Notes: generated from the sequence alone by a model not told the origin. DNA of 64,000 nt from Bradyrhizobium sp. CCBAU 51627 (GCF_028128765.1 NZ_LBJG01000002.1:623-64622); one strand, 5' to 3'; positions 50,398-59,977 are shown, numbered from the stretch's first letter. Numbers and translations: made by a program.

Positions 50398-50856
50398 CTA
50401 CTCCCCAATCACCGCGTTCAGCCGATCCCTCAGCGCGACGATCTCGTCCTTCATCGCCACCAGCTCCGAGACGGTGCAGTTCGACGCAGCCAGGATCGAC
50501 TGCGGGACGCTGCGCGCCTTTTCCTTCAGGGCGTGTCCCTGCGGCGTCAGCGCGATCAGCACCTGACGCTCGTCCTCGCTCGAGCGCGTGCGCTTGACCA
50601 GATGAGCCGCTTCGAGCCGCTTCAGCAGCGGCGTCAGCGTCCCCGAATCGAGAAAGAGCTTCTCGCCGATGTCCTTCACCGGCACGTCGTCGCGCTCCCA
50701 CAGCACGAGCATGACGAGGTATTGCGGATAGGTCAGGCCGAGCCTGTCGAGCAACGGCTTGTAGACGCGATTGAAGGCGTGCGCGGCGGAGTAGACTGCG
50801 AAGCAGATCTGGTTGTCGAGGCGTTGCGGATCCAGCGTCGATAATTTCCGGGACAT
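50398..50856 (-). CDS. ohrR: organic hydroperoxide sensor repressor OhrR
   Basis: MarR-family repressor, 152 residues from M-S-R-K-L-S-T. The sensor Cys18 lies in [11 protein letters not shown], the conserved OhrR redox site, and wing helix [12 protein letters not shown] follows. Oxidation by organic peroxide releases it from DNA. Divergent ohr is the target, and a pair of operator-like repeats lies between them. The frame is open to 50919. Confidence 0.94.
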   Translation of the reverse strand: MSRKLSTLDPQRLDNQICFAVYSAAHAFNRVYKPLLDRLGLTYPQYLVMLVLWERDDVPVKDIGEKLFLDSGTLTPLLKRLEAAHLVKRTRSSEDERQVLIALTPQGHALKEKARSVPQSILAASNCTVSELVAMKDEIVALRDRLNAVIGE

Positions 50857-50904
50857 CGAGAATCTCACGGGATTTGCCTCATTCTGGGGCCGGGCGGGCG
50901 CATA

Positions 50905-50959
50905 TTCAATTGCGAACAATTAAATGTGAGGCATGCGAATTTCAATTGCGCACAATCTA
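50905..50959. promoter_or_regulatory. two OhrR-type operators
   Basis: TTCAATTGCGAACAATTAA (50905-50923) and TTCAATTGCGCACAATCTA (50941-50959) are nearly identical imperfect palindromes (CAATTG ... CAATT), 36 bp apart, between divergent ohrR and ohr. AT-rich CAATTG-type palindromes are typical OhrR sites. Confidence 0.7.
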
Positions 50960-51014
50960 ATTGCCTGCGATATAGATCGCACCCCAACCCGAAAGCCCCC
51001 ATGAGGAGACGAAA

Positions 51015-51440
51015 ATGTCCGTGAACGTCCTCTACAAGACCAGCGCAAAAGCCACCGGCGGCCGCGACGGCCATGCTGCGACCCTCGACGGCGCGCTCGA
51101 CGTCAAACTGACCACGCCGAAGGAGCTCGGTGGTGGCGGCGGCGCCGGCAACAATCCCGAACAGCTGTTTGCGGCGGGCTATGCTGCCTGTTTCATCGGC
51201 GCGATGAAGTTCGTGGCCTCGCAGGGCGGCCCCAAGGTTCCGGCGGACACCTCTGTGACTTCGACCGTCGGCATCGGGCCACGCTCGGAAGGTGGTTTCG
51301 GCCTCGACATCGATCTCGCCGTCTCGCTGCCGGGTCTGTCCCGCGCAGATGCCGAGGCGCTGGTCGCGAAGGCGCACCAGGTGTGCCCGTACTCCAACGC
51401 GACGCGCGGCAATGTCGACGTTCGCCTGACGGTCGTCTGA
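51015..51440 (+). CDS. ohr: organic hydroperoxide resistance protein Ohr
   Basis: Thiol peroxidase of the OsmC/Ohr family, 141 residues, reducing organic hydroperoxides with dihydrolipoyl thiols. Peroxidatic Cys59 in G-Y-A-A-C-F-I-G and resolving Cys124 in [19 protein letters not shown] is the family signature. Controlled by divergent ohrR. Confidence 0.96.
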   Translation: MSVNVLYKTSAKATGGRDGHAATLDGALDVKLTTPKELGGGGGAGNNPEQLFAAGYAACFIGAMKFVASQGGPKVPADTSVTSTVGIGPRSEGGFGLDIDLAVSLPGLSRADAEALVAKAHQVCPYSNATRGNVDVRLTVV

Positions 51441-51627
51441 TCCAAGGGTGGATTGGCTGGCCCGGGATCCCCCTCGGGCCGGCCGCTTCCGCGAGATTCC
51501 CAAATCTTGATTTGCCACGCTGCGGGATGACGCGGCGACGCATACGCCTCCACGCGTCAAGCCATTGCTGGCGCGTCCGAACCCCGCTACGCCTCTGGTG
51601 AAATATCGACACAGAGGAAGCGAAGGC

Positions 51628-52845
51628 ATGACCGAAGCCGCCAGTTCTGGAGCAGCAATGGGCGCAGTGAGCGGACTGCGCGTCATCGATCTCACGCGCG
51701 TGCTCGGCGGTCCCTACTGCACCCAGATCCTCGCCGACCATGGCGCCGACGTGATCAAGGTCGAGCCGCCCGCAGGCGACGAGGTGCGCGAATGGGGCCC
51801 TCCCTTCCACGAGGAAGACGCGGCCTACTTCATCGGCATCAACAGAAACAAGCGCTCGATCGGTCTCGACCTCGCTTCCGAGGGCGGCCGCGCGGTGCTG
51901 CTGAAGATGCTGGAGACGGCCGACGTCCTGATCGAGAATTTCAAGCCGGGCACGCTGGAGAAATGGGGCATCGGCAACGATGTGCTCAGCAAGAAATTTC
52001 CGCGCCTCGTGCATTGCCGGATCTGCGGCTTCGGCGCCGACGGGCCGCGCGGCGGCAATCCCGGCTATGACGCCATCATCCAGGCCATGACCGGCATGAT
52101 CGCCGCGACGGGCTCGGTCGAGAGCGGGCCGATGCGGATCGGCGTGCCACTGGTCGACATCACCACCGGACTCTATGCCGCGATCGGCATCCTGATGGCG
52201 CTGTCGGAGCGGCAGCGCTCGGGCAAGGGTCAGTTCCTGGAGACGACGCTGTACGAAACCGGCCTCGCCATCATGCATCCGCACACCGCGAATTATTTCA
52301 TGCATGGCAAGCCGCCCGGCCTCACCGGCAACGAGCATCCGAACCTCGTGCCTTATGCGATCTTCCCGACCAAGACTGACAACATCTTCATCGGCGTCGG
52401 CAATGACGGCACCTTCCGCAAGCTCTGCAAGGAGATCGGCAAGGTGGAACTCGGCACCGATCCGCGCTTTGCCCGCAACAAGGACCGTATCGCCAATCGC
52501 GAGGCGCTGCGCGCCGAGCTTGCTGCGGTGTTCAGCCAGCACGAGGCCGAGCCGCTGTGCAATCGCCTGCTCGCCGCCGGCCTGCCGGCAGGGCCCGTGC
52601 AGAAGATCGACCAGGCGTTGACGAATGCGCACACGATCGCGCGCGGCGATATCATCGAGAAGGACTGGTACAAGGGCGTGGCCTCGCCGATCCGGCTCGA
52701 TCGCAGCAAGCCGAGCCTGCGCCGCCTGCCGCCGAAGTTCAGTCAACACTCCCAGGAGGTGCTCGGCGAATTCGGCTACTCAAAGGCGGAGATCGACGCG
52801 ATGATCGCGCAGGGCACGGTCTGCGGCCCAGAGCGCAAGCGTTAG
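51628..52845 (+). CDS. CaiB/BaiF family CoA-transferase
   Basis: Class III CoA-transferase, 405 residues, swapping CoA between organic acids. L-R-V-I-D-L-T-R-V-L-G-G-P-Y begins the fold and the catalytic Asp is probably that of V-P-L-V-D-I-T-T-G-L. Start is the ATG after AGAGGAAG. Acid substrate cannot be named. No partner genes nearby; the 187 bp before it hold nothing recognisable. Confidence 0.9.
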   Translation: MTEAASSGAAMGAVSGLRVIDLTRVLGGPYCTQILADHGADVIKVEPPAGDEVREWGPPFHEEDAAYFIGINRNKRSIGLDLASEGGRAVLLKMLETADVLIENFKPGTLEKWGIGNDVLSKKFPRLVHCRICGFGADGPRGGNPGYDAIIQAMTGMIAATGSVESGPMRIGVPLVDITTGLYAAIGILMALSERQRSGKGQFLETTLYETGLAIMHPHTANYFMHGKPPGLTGNEHPNLVPYAIFPTKTDNIFIGVGNDGTFRKLCKEIGKVELGTDPRFARNKDRIANREALRAELAAVFSQHEAEPLCNRLLAAGLPAGPVQKIDQALTNAHTIARGDIIEKDWYKGVASPIRLDRSKPSLRRLPPKFSQHSQEVLGEFGYSKAEIDAMIAQGTVCGPERKR

Positions 52846-52856
52846 ACGATACACTC

Positions 52857-52884
52857 CCTCTCCCGCTTGCAAGCGGGAGAGGTG
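52857..52884. repeat. short palindromic repeat, CTCTCCCGC family
   Basis: CCTCTCCCGCTTGC / GCAAGCGGGAGAGG is a nearly perfect palindrome starting 11 bases after the CoA-transferase stop. Third copy of this core. Confidence 0.75.
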
Positions 52885-53020
52885 AAGAATGATTTGAGCG
52901 ATGCCGCAGTGCGGCGGGCACGCATGTGCACCGCGAACGGAGGAGCCTGCACGCGGCGCGTTCGCCTATTTGATGGCTTCCCTTTTCCAGCGCTTGCCGC
53001 TTTCGTTTCGGCCGCTTACA

Positions 53021-53038
53021 CAGTCATGTGAACGTCAT
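53021..53038 (+). promoter_or_regulatory. Pho box upstream of ugpB
   Basis: CAGTCAT-GTGA-ACGTCAT: two 7-mers spaced by four bases, 11-bp period, matching the PhoB consensus CTGTCAT-N4-CTGTCAT at 6/7 and 5/7 positions. It lies 55 bp before the ugpB ATG, which suits phosphate-starvation control of glycerol-phosphate uptake. Confidence 0.65.
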
Positions 53039-53093
53039 ATGGCGCTGCTAGCGCAAGCGACCGTAATGGCGACCCAGAGGGGGAGGTATTTTG

Positions 53094-54410
53094 ATGGTTT
53101 TTCGACAATTCGGTGCGGCCGCTGCTCTTGCAGGCGCGCTTGGTCTTGCGGCCTCTCCGGCGCATGCCGTGACAGAGATCCAGTGGTGGCACGCCATGAC
53201 GGGTCCGAACAACGACGTCGTGGTCAAGCTTGCGAACGACTTCAATGCATCGCAGAGCGATTACAAGATCGTGCCCACGTTCAAGGGCAGCTATGCCGAT
53301 ACGCTGAATGCGGGCATCGCGGCGTTTCGCGCCGGCAATGCACCGGGCATCATGCAGGTGTTCGAGGTCGGCACCGCGACCATGATGGCTGCGAAGGGCG
53401 CCATCAAGCCGGTCTCCGATCTCATGAAGGAGCAAGGCGAGAAATTCGACCCGCAGTCTTATCTGCCGGCCATCACAGGCTACTATTCGACCGCGAAGGG
53501 CGAGATGCTCTCGTTCCCGTTCAACTCGTCGAGCATGGTGATGTGGGTCAATCTCGACGCACTGAAGAAGGCCGGCATCGAGGCGCCGCCGAAGACCTGG
53601 CCGGAGGTGTTCGCCGACGCCAAGAAGCTGCACGCGACGAGCCCCACATGCGGCTTCTCCTCGAGCTGGATCACATGGGGCCTGATCGAGCAGTTCTCGG
53701 CCTGGCACAACATTCCGATCGGCACCAAGGCCAACGGACTTGACGGCTTCGACACCGTGCTCGAATTCAACAACCCGCTCGAGACCAAGCTGCTCGAAAA
53801 CCTCGTCGAGCTGCAGAAAGACAAGAGCTACGACTATTCGGGCCGCACCAACACCGGCGAAGGCCGCTTCACGTCGGGTGAATGCGCGCTCTACATGACG
53901 TCGTCGGCCTTCTATCCGAACGTCAAGGCGAACGCGAAGTTCAACTATACGGCCGTTCCGATGCCGTATTTCCCGGACGCCAAGGATGCGCCTCAGAACT
54001 CGATCATCGGCGGCGCCTCGCTGTGGGTGATGGGCGGCAAGTCCAAGGAAGAGTACAAGGGCATCGCGAAGTTCTTCACCTTCCTGTCCGACACCGACCG
54101 CCAGGTCTATCTGCACGAGGTCTCCGGCTATCTGCCGATCACCAAGGCGGCCTACGAGAAGACCAAGGCGTCGGGCTTCTACGAGAAGAACCCGATCCTG
54201 GAAGTGCCGTTGAAGGAGCTCACCAACAAGCCGCCGACCGAGAACTCGCGCGGCCTGCGCTTCGGCGGCATGGTGCAGATGCGCGACGTCTGGTCCGAGG
54301 AGATCGAGGCGGCGCTCGCCGGCAAGAAGTCGGCCAAGGAAGCGCTCGACGCGGCGGTCTCGCGCGGCAACCAGATGCTGCGTCAGTTCGAGCGGACCGC
54401 GACCAAGTAG
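53094..54410 (+). CDS. ugpB: sn-glycerol-3-phosphate periplasmic binding protein UgpB
   Basis: Solute-binding protein of 438 residues. Signal peptide about 25 residues (ending S-P-A-H-A). The mature protein begins V-T-E-I-Q-W-W-H-A-M and shows F-A-W-type cluster-B features: G-N-A-P-G-I-M-Q-V-F-E, F-P-F-N-S-S-S-M-V-M and G-A-S-L-W-V-M-G-G. These match UgpB of E. coli. Start is ATG after GGGAGG; a TTG one codon earlier is also possible. First gene of ugpB-ugpA-ugpE-ugpC. Confidence 0.95.
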   Translation: MVFRQFGAAAALAGALGLAASPAHAVTEIQWWHAMTGPNNDVVVKLANDFNASQSDYKIVPTFKGSYADTLNAGIAAFRAGNAPGIMQVFEVGTATMMAAKGAIKPVSDLMKEQGEKFDPQSYLPAITGYYSTAKGEMLSFPFNSSSMVMWVNLDALKKAGIEAPPKTWPEVFADAKKLHATSPTCGFSSSWITWGLIEQFSAWHNIPIGTKANGLDGFDTVLEFNNPLETKLLENLVELQKDKSYDYSGRTNTGEGRFTSGECALYMTSSAFYPNVKANAKFNYTAVPMPYFPDAKDAPQNSIIGGASLWVMGGKSKEEYKGIAKFFTFLSDTDRQVYLHEVSGYLPITKAAYEKTKASGFYEKNPILEVPLKELTNKPPTENSRGLRFGGMVQMRDVWSEEIEAALAGKKSAKEALDAAVSRGNQMLRQFERTATK

Positions 54411-54419
54411 GATCGCATC

Positions 54420-54452
54420 AGTCGTGGCTGCGGACGGTCCGCAGCCACGACT
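54420..54452 (+). other. intercistronic hairpin between ugpB and ugpA
   Basis: A 33-nt palindrome with perfect 16-bp arms around one G (AGTCGTGGCTGCGGAC / GTCCGCAGCCACGACT) begins 10 bases after the ugpB stop. Such hairpins after binding-protein genes shield the upstream mRNA and give more UgpB than permease. Confidence 0.8.
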
Positions 54453-54476
54453 TTCAAGGAGTGAGGCGGGGGCTTC

Positions 54477-55358
54477 ATGGAGAACCGGGCGATATTTTCA
54501 GGCAGGCTGCTCGCCTGCCTCCTGGTGTTCCCGCAGCTTGCGATCTCCCTGATCTTTTTCTACTGGCCGGCCGCGCAGGCCGTCTGGCAATCCTTCCTGG
54601 TGCAGGATGCCTTCGGACTCTCGACCGAGTTCGTCTGGTTCGAGAATTACGTCAATCTGCTGAAGACGCCCGAATATTATCACGCGATCGGCACCACCTT
54701 CTTCTTCTCGCTGCTCGTCGTGTTCTTCTCGCTCGCCATCGGTCTCCTGCTCGCCGTCATGGCGAACCGCAACATCGCGGGCGTGCAGATCTATCGTACC
54801 TTCCTAATCATCCCCTATGCGGTCGCCCCTGCGGTCGCGAGCGTGCTCTTCATCTTCATGTTCCAGCCCGGCCTCGGCATGATCGCGCGCGCGCTTCAGC
54901 GTAATGGCATCGACTGGAATCCGGTGCTCAACGGCAACCATGCGATGATCCTGATCGTCATCGTCGCGGTCTGGAATCAGATCAGCTACAATTTCCTGTT
55001 CTTCCTCGCCGGCCTCCAGTCGATCCCCAAGAGCGTGATCGAGGCGGCGGCGATCGACGGCGCGCGGCCGGCGCGGCGGTTCTGGACCATCGTATTCCCG
55101 CTGCTGTCGCCGACGACGTTCTTCCTGATCGTCGTCAACATCACCTATGCCTTCTTCAACACGCTCGGCATCATCGACACGGCGACCGAGGGCGGGCCGA
55201 ACGGCTCCACATCGACGCTCGTCTACAAGGTGTTCCTGGACGGCAAGGCCGGCTCCGATCTCGGCGGATCGGCGGCGCAATCGGTGATCCTGATGATCAT
55301 CGTGATCGTGCTGACCGCGATCCAGTTCCGTTACGTCGAAAAGAAGGTCCATTACTGA
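54477..55358 (+). CDS. ugpA: sn-glycerol-3-phosphate ABC permease UgpA
   Basis: Inner-membrane permease of 293 residues with six TM helices. The EAA loop I-E-A-A-A-I-D-G-A-R-P-A-R-R-F-W (about 190-205) couples it to UgpC. N-terminal F-P-Q-L-A-I-S-L-I-F-F-Y-W-P is typical of UgpA. Stop lies one base before the ugpE ATG. Confidence 0.94.
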   Translation: MENRAIFSGRLLACLLVFPQLAISLIFFYWPAAQAVWQSFLVQDAFGLSTEFVWFENYVNLLKTPEYYHAIGTTFFFSLLVVFFSLAIGLLLAVMANRNIAGVQIYRTFLIIPYAVAPAVASVLFIFMFQPGLGMIARALQRNGIDWNPVLNGNHAMILIVIVAVWNQISYNFLFFLAGLQSIPKSVIEAAAIDGARPARRFWTIVFPLLSPTTFFLIVVNITYAFFNTLGIIDTATEGGPNGSTSTLVYKVFLDGKAGSDLGGSAAQSVILMIIVIVLTAIQFRYVEKKVHY

Positions 55359-55359
55359 A

Positions 55360-56208
55360 ATGGTCGAGCATCGACGCTTTGGAAATCTGCTGCCTCACCT
55401 GGTGCTGATCGCAGGTGTGATCGTGGTCGCCTTCCCGGTCTACCTCGCGATCATCGCCTCCACCCACGACAACACCGTCATCGCCAACGGCCAGATGCCG
55501 CTTTATCCGGGCAGCCACGCGTTCGAGACCTATTGGAACACCATCGTCTCCGGCACCGGCAGGACCACGCGCGAGCCCGTCGGCAGCATGTTGCTGTCGA
55601 GCTTCGTCATGGCGGTCGGGATTGCGCTGGGAAAGATCGCGATCTCGATCATCTCCGCCTATGCCATCGTGTTCTTCAACTTCCCGTTCAGGATGGCGAC
55701 GTTCTGGACCATCTTCATCACGCTGATGCTGCCGGTCGAGGTACGTATCTTCCCGACCTACAAGATCACGTCCGACCTGCACATGCTGGATTCCTATTCC
55801 GGCCTGATCCTGCCTTTGATCGCATCGGCGACCGCGACGCTCCTGTTCCGGCAGTTCTTCATGACGGTGCCGAAGGAACTGGTCGAGGCCTCGAAGATGG
55901 ATGGAGCCGGCCCGATCCGCTTCTTCTTCGATACGCTGCTGCCGCTCTCGGTCACGAACATCGCCGCGCTGTTCGTGATCCTCTTCATCTACGGCTGGAA
56001 CCAATATCTCTGGCCGCTGCTGATCACGACGCGAGACGACATGCAGACCATCGTGATCGGCATCAAGAAGATCATCGACGTGAAGGACGCACTCACCGAA
56101 TGGTCGGTCGCGATGGCCACCGCGGTGCTCGCGATGCTGCCGCCGGTGGCGGTCGTCGTGCTGCTGCAACGCCTGTTCGTCAAGGGCCTGATCGAGACGG
56201 AGAAATAG
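55360..56208 (+). CDS. ugpE: sn-glycerol-3-phosphate ABC permease UgpE
   Basis: Second permease subunit, 282 residues with six TM helices. EAA loop [15 protein letters not shown]. Sequence order [11 protein letters not shown] and [10 protein letters not shown] match UgpE. Tight coupling to ugpA and ugpC. Confidence 0.94.
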   Translation: MVEHRRFGNLLPHLVLIAGVIVVAFPVYLAIIASTHDNTVIANGQMPLYPGSHAFETYWNTIVSGTGRTTREPVGSMLLSSFVMAVGIALGKIAISIISAYAIVFFNFPFRMATFWTIFITLMLPVEVRIFPTYKITSDLHMLDSYSGLILPLIASATATLLFRQFFMTVPKELVEASKMDGAGPIRFFFDTLLPLSVTNIAALFVILFIYGWNQYLWPLLITTRDDMQTIVIGIKKIIDVKDALTEWSVAMATAVLAMLPPVAVVVLLQRLFVKGLIETEK

Positions 56209-56212
56209 GCCC

Positions 56213-57298
56213 ATGGCCAATGTTACGCTGCGCAATGTCAGAAAGGCCTATCCCAATGGCTTCGAGGCCATCAAGGGCGTCGACGTCGATGTCGCCGACG
56301 GGCAGTTCTGCGTGCTGGTCGGCCCTTCGGGCTGCGGCAAGTCGACCCTGCTCAGAATGGTCGCGGGGCTCGAAACCATAACCTCCGGCGAGATCGACAT
56401 CGGCGGCCGTGTCGTGAACCAGGTCGAGCCGGCCGACCGCGACATCGCGATGGTGTTCCAGAACTACGCGCTCTATCCGCATATGAGCGTCTTCAACAAC
56501 ATGGCTTACGGCCTGCGCAATCGCGGCATGAAGGAAGCCGAGATCAAGACCCGGGTCGAGGAGGCCGCACGCATTCTCGAGCTCGGGACGATGCTCACCC
56601 GCAAGCCGGGACAGCTCTCCGGCGGCCAGCGCCAGCGCGTCGCCATGGGCCGCGCCATCGTGCGCCAGCCGAAAGTGTTCCTGTTCGACGAGCCGCTCTC
56701 CAACCTCGACGCCAAGCTGCGCATCGCAATGCGCGTCGAGATTCGCAAACTGCAGCGCCGGCTCAACACGACGTCGATCTACGTCACCCACGACCAGCTC
56801 GAGGCGATGACGCTCGCCGACATCCTCGTGGTGATGAACGGCGGCCAGGTCGAGCAGGTCGGCAATCCCCTCGCCATCTACGAGAAGCCGGCAACGACGT
56901 TCGTCGCCTCCTTCATCGGCGCGCCGCCGATGAACCTGATGTCGACGCGCGCTGAGGAGATCAAGTCGCAGCTCGGCGGCAACGCGGGCGAGGCCGGCAT
57001 CCTCGGCATTCGCCCTGAGGATTTCGTCATCACCGATCAGACGCCATCGGGCGGCGTTGCCTTGTCCCTGAGCGTGGAAGCGATCGAGCGCGTGGGCGCC
57101 GAAACTTTCGTCTACGGCTCCCGCGAGCAGGAAGACCAGCGCGTGGCGGCCACCCCGGGCGAGCTGCCGCCCGGCGAAGTCATCGTCCGGATTCCCGGCA
57201 CCGAGGCGCCTGCCATCGGCCAGAAGATCCGCGTCGCTGCAGTCCGCTCCAAGCTGCATCTGTTCAGCGGCGACGGGCGCAAGCGGATCGAAGCCTGA
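56213..57298 (+). CDS. ugpC: sn-glycerol-3-phosphate ABC ATPase UgpC
   Basis: ATPase of 361 residues. Walker [10 protein letters not shown] (37-45), signature L-S-G-G-Q-R-Q-R-V (135-143), Walker B V-F-L-F-D-E-P (Asp159-Glu160) and a C-terminal TOBE regulatory domain (about 235-355). The permease-ATPase gene order supports the ugp assignment over the related maltose-type ATPases. Ends the operon. Confidence 0.95.
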   Translation: MANVTLRNVRKAYPNGFEAIKGVDVDVADGQFCVLVGPSGCGKSTLLRMVAGLETITSGEIDIGGRVVNQVEPADRDIAMVFQNYALYPHMSVFNNMAYGLRNRGMKEAEIKTRVEEAARILELGTMLTRKPGQLSGGQRQRVAMGRAIVRQPKVFLFDEPLSNLDAKLRIAMRVEIRKLQRRLNTTSIYVTHDQLEAMTLADILVVMNGGQVEQVGNPLAIYEKPATTFVASFIGAPPMNLMSTRAEEIKSQLGGNAGEAGILGIRPEDFVITDQTPSGGVALSLSVEAIERVGAETFVYGSREQEDQRVAATPGELPPGEVIVRIPGTEAPAIGQKIRVAAVRSKLHLFSGDGRKRIEA

Positions 57299-57447
57299 CC
57301 GGTTCCGAAGGCGCCGGCCGGCACGATTCGCGAAAACAACCCCATGCACAGTAGAGGGGGCGCTGTTTTCATTGGGATAAATCGCTCCCCGATTCCTCAT
57401 TGCCGGGCGAGGGCCGAAGCAGTGAATCCACAGCCCTCCGCTACGTC

Positions 57448-57477
57448 CTTGAACCCGCAGGGGGATATGCCCATATT
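57448..57477 (+). promoter_or_regulatory. RpoH-type promoter of hsp20
   Basis: CTTGAA (57448-57453), 16-nt spacer, CCCATATT (57470-57477) fits the heat shock sigma32 consensus. The predicted transcript would start near 57484, leaving a 61-nt leader. Confidence 0.7.
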
Positions 57478-57483
57478 GCTGAC

Positions 57484-57544
57484 CAAGGGGTGCCTCAATC
57501 GGGCCCCGAAACACCAAAGTCGCTTCGAGAGGACTTTGTAAACT
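57484..57544 (+). ncRNA. ROSE-type RNA thermometer in the hsp20 leader
   Basis: The leader can fold a GGGG/CCCC hairpin (57487-57507) and a start-proximal hairpin CAAAGTC / GACTTTG (57515-57538) that hides the ribosome site AGAGGA (57528-57533). The opposite strand of the latter holds UCGCU (57520-57524), matching the UYGCU core of ROSE elements known from Bradyrhizobium small heat shock genes. Heat opens the hairpin and allows translation. Confidence 0.75.
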
Positions 57545-57970
57545 ATGTCTCGTGTTCCCACGTTATCCAGTCCGTTTCTTCTGGGCTTCGACGAGATCGA
57601 GCGCGTGCTCGACCGTGTCGTCAAAGGCGCCGACGGCTACCCTCCCTACAATATCGAGAGGTGCAGCGGATCGGAGGGCCAGCCCGAGCGCTTGCGCATC
57701 ACGCTGGCGGTCGCCGGCTTCACCCGCGACCAACTCGATGTAACCATTGAGGAAAACCAGCTCGTGATCCGCGGGCGGCAGCAGGACGACAAGTCCCGGC
57801 AATACATCCATCGCGGCATCGCCGCGCGCCACTTCCAGCGCACCTTCGTGCTGGCGGAGGGGATGCTGGTGCTGGGTGCGGATCTGAAGAACGGGTTGTT
57901 GTCGATCGACCTCGCCCGGCCCGAACCGGAGAGGATCGTTAAGACAATCGCTATCAATGAGCACGAATAA
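57545..57970 (+). CDS. Hsp20 small heat shock protein
   Basis: ATP-independent holdase chaperone of 141 residues. Alpha-crystallin domain at about 35-125, with Y-N-I-E-R-C, L-A-V-A-G-F-T-R-D-Q-L-D-V-T and G-L-L-S-I-D-L. Resembles class A IbpA-like HspA/HspH proteins of Bradyrhizobium. Regulated at transcription by RpoH and at translation by the ROSE leader. A DUF1150 gene follows 50 bp downstream. Confidence 0.93.
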   Translation: MSRVPTLSSPFLLGFDEIERVLDRVVKGADGYPPYNIERCSGSEGQPERLRITLAVAGFTRDQLDVTIEENQLVIRGRQQDDKSRQYIHRGIAARHFQRTFVLAEGMLVLGADLKNGLLSIDLARPEPERIVKTIAINEHE

Positions 57971-58020
57971 TGGAACGAGTAGCGGACTCGACCGCTTAGT
58001 TCGTTAGAGGAGTCGAGACC

Positions 58021-58293
58021 ATGAGTGAAGGTCACGTTGCGTTCGAATACGAAGCCAAGGCCGTCTCGCCCGAGACGCTGGCAACCCTTGGCGAAGGCCA
58101 TATCGCCTATGTGAAGCAGATCCGCTCCGAGGACGTACCGGACCTGTTCCCCGAGGCGCCGAAGATTGCGCCCGGCCTGAAGCTGTTCGCACTCCACGCC
58201 GCCGACGGCACGCCGATCATGCTGACCGACAGCCGCGAAGCCGCGATCGCCAACGCCTGGAGCAACGAGCTGCAAGCCGTGAGCGTGCACTGA
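58021..58293 (+). CDS. DUF1150 family protein
   Basis: 90-residue protein matching the DUF1150 family of unknown function, found in alphaproteobacteria after hsp20 genes. Visible are Y-V-K-Q-I-R-S-E-D-V and L-F-A-L-H-A-A-D-G-T-P-I, the latter a conserved family motif, and a short C-terminal helix. Expected to be induced with hsp20 in heat. A terminator follows. Confidence 0.88.
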   Translation: MSEGHVAFEYEAKAVSPETLATLGEGHIAYVKQIRSEDVPDLFPEAPKIAPGLKLFALHAADGTPIMLTDSREAAIANAWSNELQAVSVH

Positions 58294-58325
58294 CACGCGC
58301 TTAACGCGCTCAATTGACGAATTCG

Positions 58326-58368
58326 AATACGCGGGCATGCCTTAATCGAGGTGGCCCGCGTATTTTTT
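58326..58368 (+). terminator. rho-independent terminator after hsp20-DUF1150
   Basis: Eleven-bp stem AATACGCGGGC / GCCCGCGTATT with 17-nt loop and following T run. It overlaps the end of the convergent operon by being 15 bases from its stop. Confidence 0.85.
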
Positions 58369-58382
58369 GCGCCAGGCGCCCG

Positions 58383-59921
58383 CTACTCGCCTGAGCGATC
58401 TGCCAACCGCGCGCGGATGCCCGGTTTCAGCACCTTGCCCACCTTGGAGCGCGGAAGGTCGTCCCAGATCTCGATCTGCTTCGGTGTCTTGACGCTGCCG
58501 ATCCGCTGCTTGACGAAAGCGGCCAATGCGGTCGCATCGACGCGCTGGCCGGCGCGTGGCTGCACCACGGCGACGATGCGTTCGCCCCATTTGTCGTCGG
58601 GCAGGCCGATGACGGCGCAGTCCTGCACAGACTCGTGCGCACGCAACGCGTTTTCGACCTCGATCGAATAGACGTTGAATCCGCCTGATATGATCATGTC
58701 CTTGGCGCGGTCGACGATGTAGAGGTAACCGTCGCCGTCGATGTAGCCGACGTCACCGGTGTGATGCCATCCATGCGCGGATGCCTCCGCGGTGGCGTCG
58801 GGATTTTTGTAGTAGCCCTCCATCACGAGCGACCCGCGCACCACGATCTCGCCGCGCTCGCCCGATGGCAGCAGATTGCCGTCCGCATCCATGATGCCGG
58901 CCTGCACCAGCGGGCTGATGCGCCCTGCCGAGGCCAACCGCGGCATCGCGATCGTGCCGTCGGCATTGTAGTGCTCGTCGGGGGACATCATCGAAATCAT
59001 CATCGGCGCCTCGGTCTGGCCGAACAACTGCGCCATCGGCCCGATGCGCCGCAGCGCGTCCGCAAGCCGCGTGGCCGAGATCGGCGCCGCGCCGTACCAG
59101 AAGCATTGCAGCGACCCGAGCTTCGCCGTGTCGAGCCTCCGATGATCGAGCAGCATGTAGATCACGGTCGGCGGCACGAACGTATGCGTGACGCCAAAGC
59201 GCTCGATCAGATCGAGGAATTCGCCGATGTCGGGGTGATGCATGATGACGATGCGGCCGCCGAGCGTCATGATCGGGAAGCACAGCACGCCGGCGGCGTG
59301 CGTCAGCGGCGCCAATGCGAGGTAGACCGGGCGCCCCTTGAACGGATAGCCCATCAAGGTCAACGCCGACATGGTTTCGATGTTACGGCCCGAGAGCATG
59401 ACGCCCTTCGGCTTGCCCGTGGTGCCGCCGGTGCCCGGGATCATCGCGAGATCATCGATCGTCTCGCGCTGGTAGGGATCGTCGGCGAGGCCGGCGAGCC
59501 AGCCGTCGAACGACGGCGCGAACGGCAGCTCGGCATCGAGGCAGACCAGCACGCGCAGCTTCGGCAGGTCAGACCGGACCGCCTCCACCATCGGCGCGAA
59601 GCTCGAATGAAACAGCAGCGCAGAGCAATCGAACTGGTCGAGAATGAATTCATTCTCCGCCGTCTCGTTGCGCGGATTGATGGGGCACCAGACCGCACCG
59701 GCGCGTGAGATGCCGAACACGCAAGCGAATGCGCGCGGATCGTTTCCGGAGAGGATTGCGATCTTTTCGCCCGCAGCAATGCCCGATCGGTCGAGCCCGC
59801 GCGCGATCCGGTAGCTCAATCGCTGCACGTCGCGATAGCTGAGGTCGCGTCCATCCATGGTGAGGCACGGCGCGTCAGCGCCAAGGGAAGCACCTTTATC
59901 GAGATAGTCGATGAAGCGCAT
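58383..59921 (-). CDS. acyl-CoA synthetase (AMP-binding)
   Basis: Adenylate-forming ligase of 512 residues from M-R-F-I-D-Y-L-D. P-loop G-T-G-G-T-T-G-K-P-K-G-V (about 160-172), Y-x-x-G-D-V-G-Y-I-D-G-D-G-Y-L and the catalytic Lys of S-K-V-G-K-V-L-K near the C-terminus. Converts a fatty or aromatic carboxylic acid to its CoA thioester. Last gene of the operon SDR-SacDH-ligase. The open frame continues upstream to 60452 without similarity. Confidence 0.92.
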   Translation of the reverse strand: MRFIDYLDKGASLGADAPCLTMDGRDLSYRDVQRLSYRIARGLDRSGIAAGEKIAILSGNDPRAFACVFGISRAGAVWCPINPRNETAENEFILDQFDCSALLFHSSFAPMVEAVRSDLPKLRVLVCLDAELPFAPSFDGWLAGLADDPYQRETIDDLAMIPGTGGTTGKPKGVMLSGRNIETMSALTLMGYPFKGRPVYLALAPLTHAAGVLCFPIMTLGGRIVIMHHPDIGEFLDLIERFGVTHTFVPPTVIYMLLDHRRLDTAKLGSLQCFWYGAAPISATRLADALRRIGPMAQLFGQTEAPMMISMMSPDEHYNADGTIAMPRLASAGRISPLVQAGIMDADGNLLPSGERGEIVVRGSLVMEGYYKNPDATAEASAHGWHHTGDVGYIDGDGYLYIVDRAKDMIISGGFNVYSIEVENALRAHESVQDCAVIGLPDDKWGERIVAVVQPRAGQRVDATALAAFVKQRIGSVKTPKQIEIWDDLPRSKVGKVLKPGIRARLADRSGE

Positions 59922-59977
59922 GATCGCTCCTGAAGCGGAAGCGGGTGACGCGGAGAACCGCGCCACCCGCGATCTGC

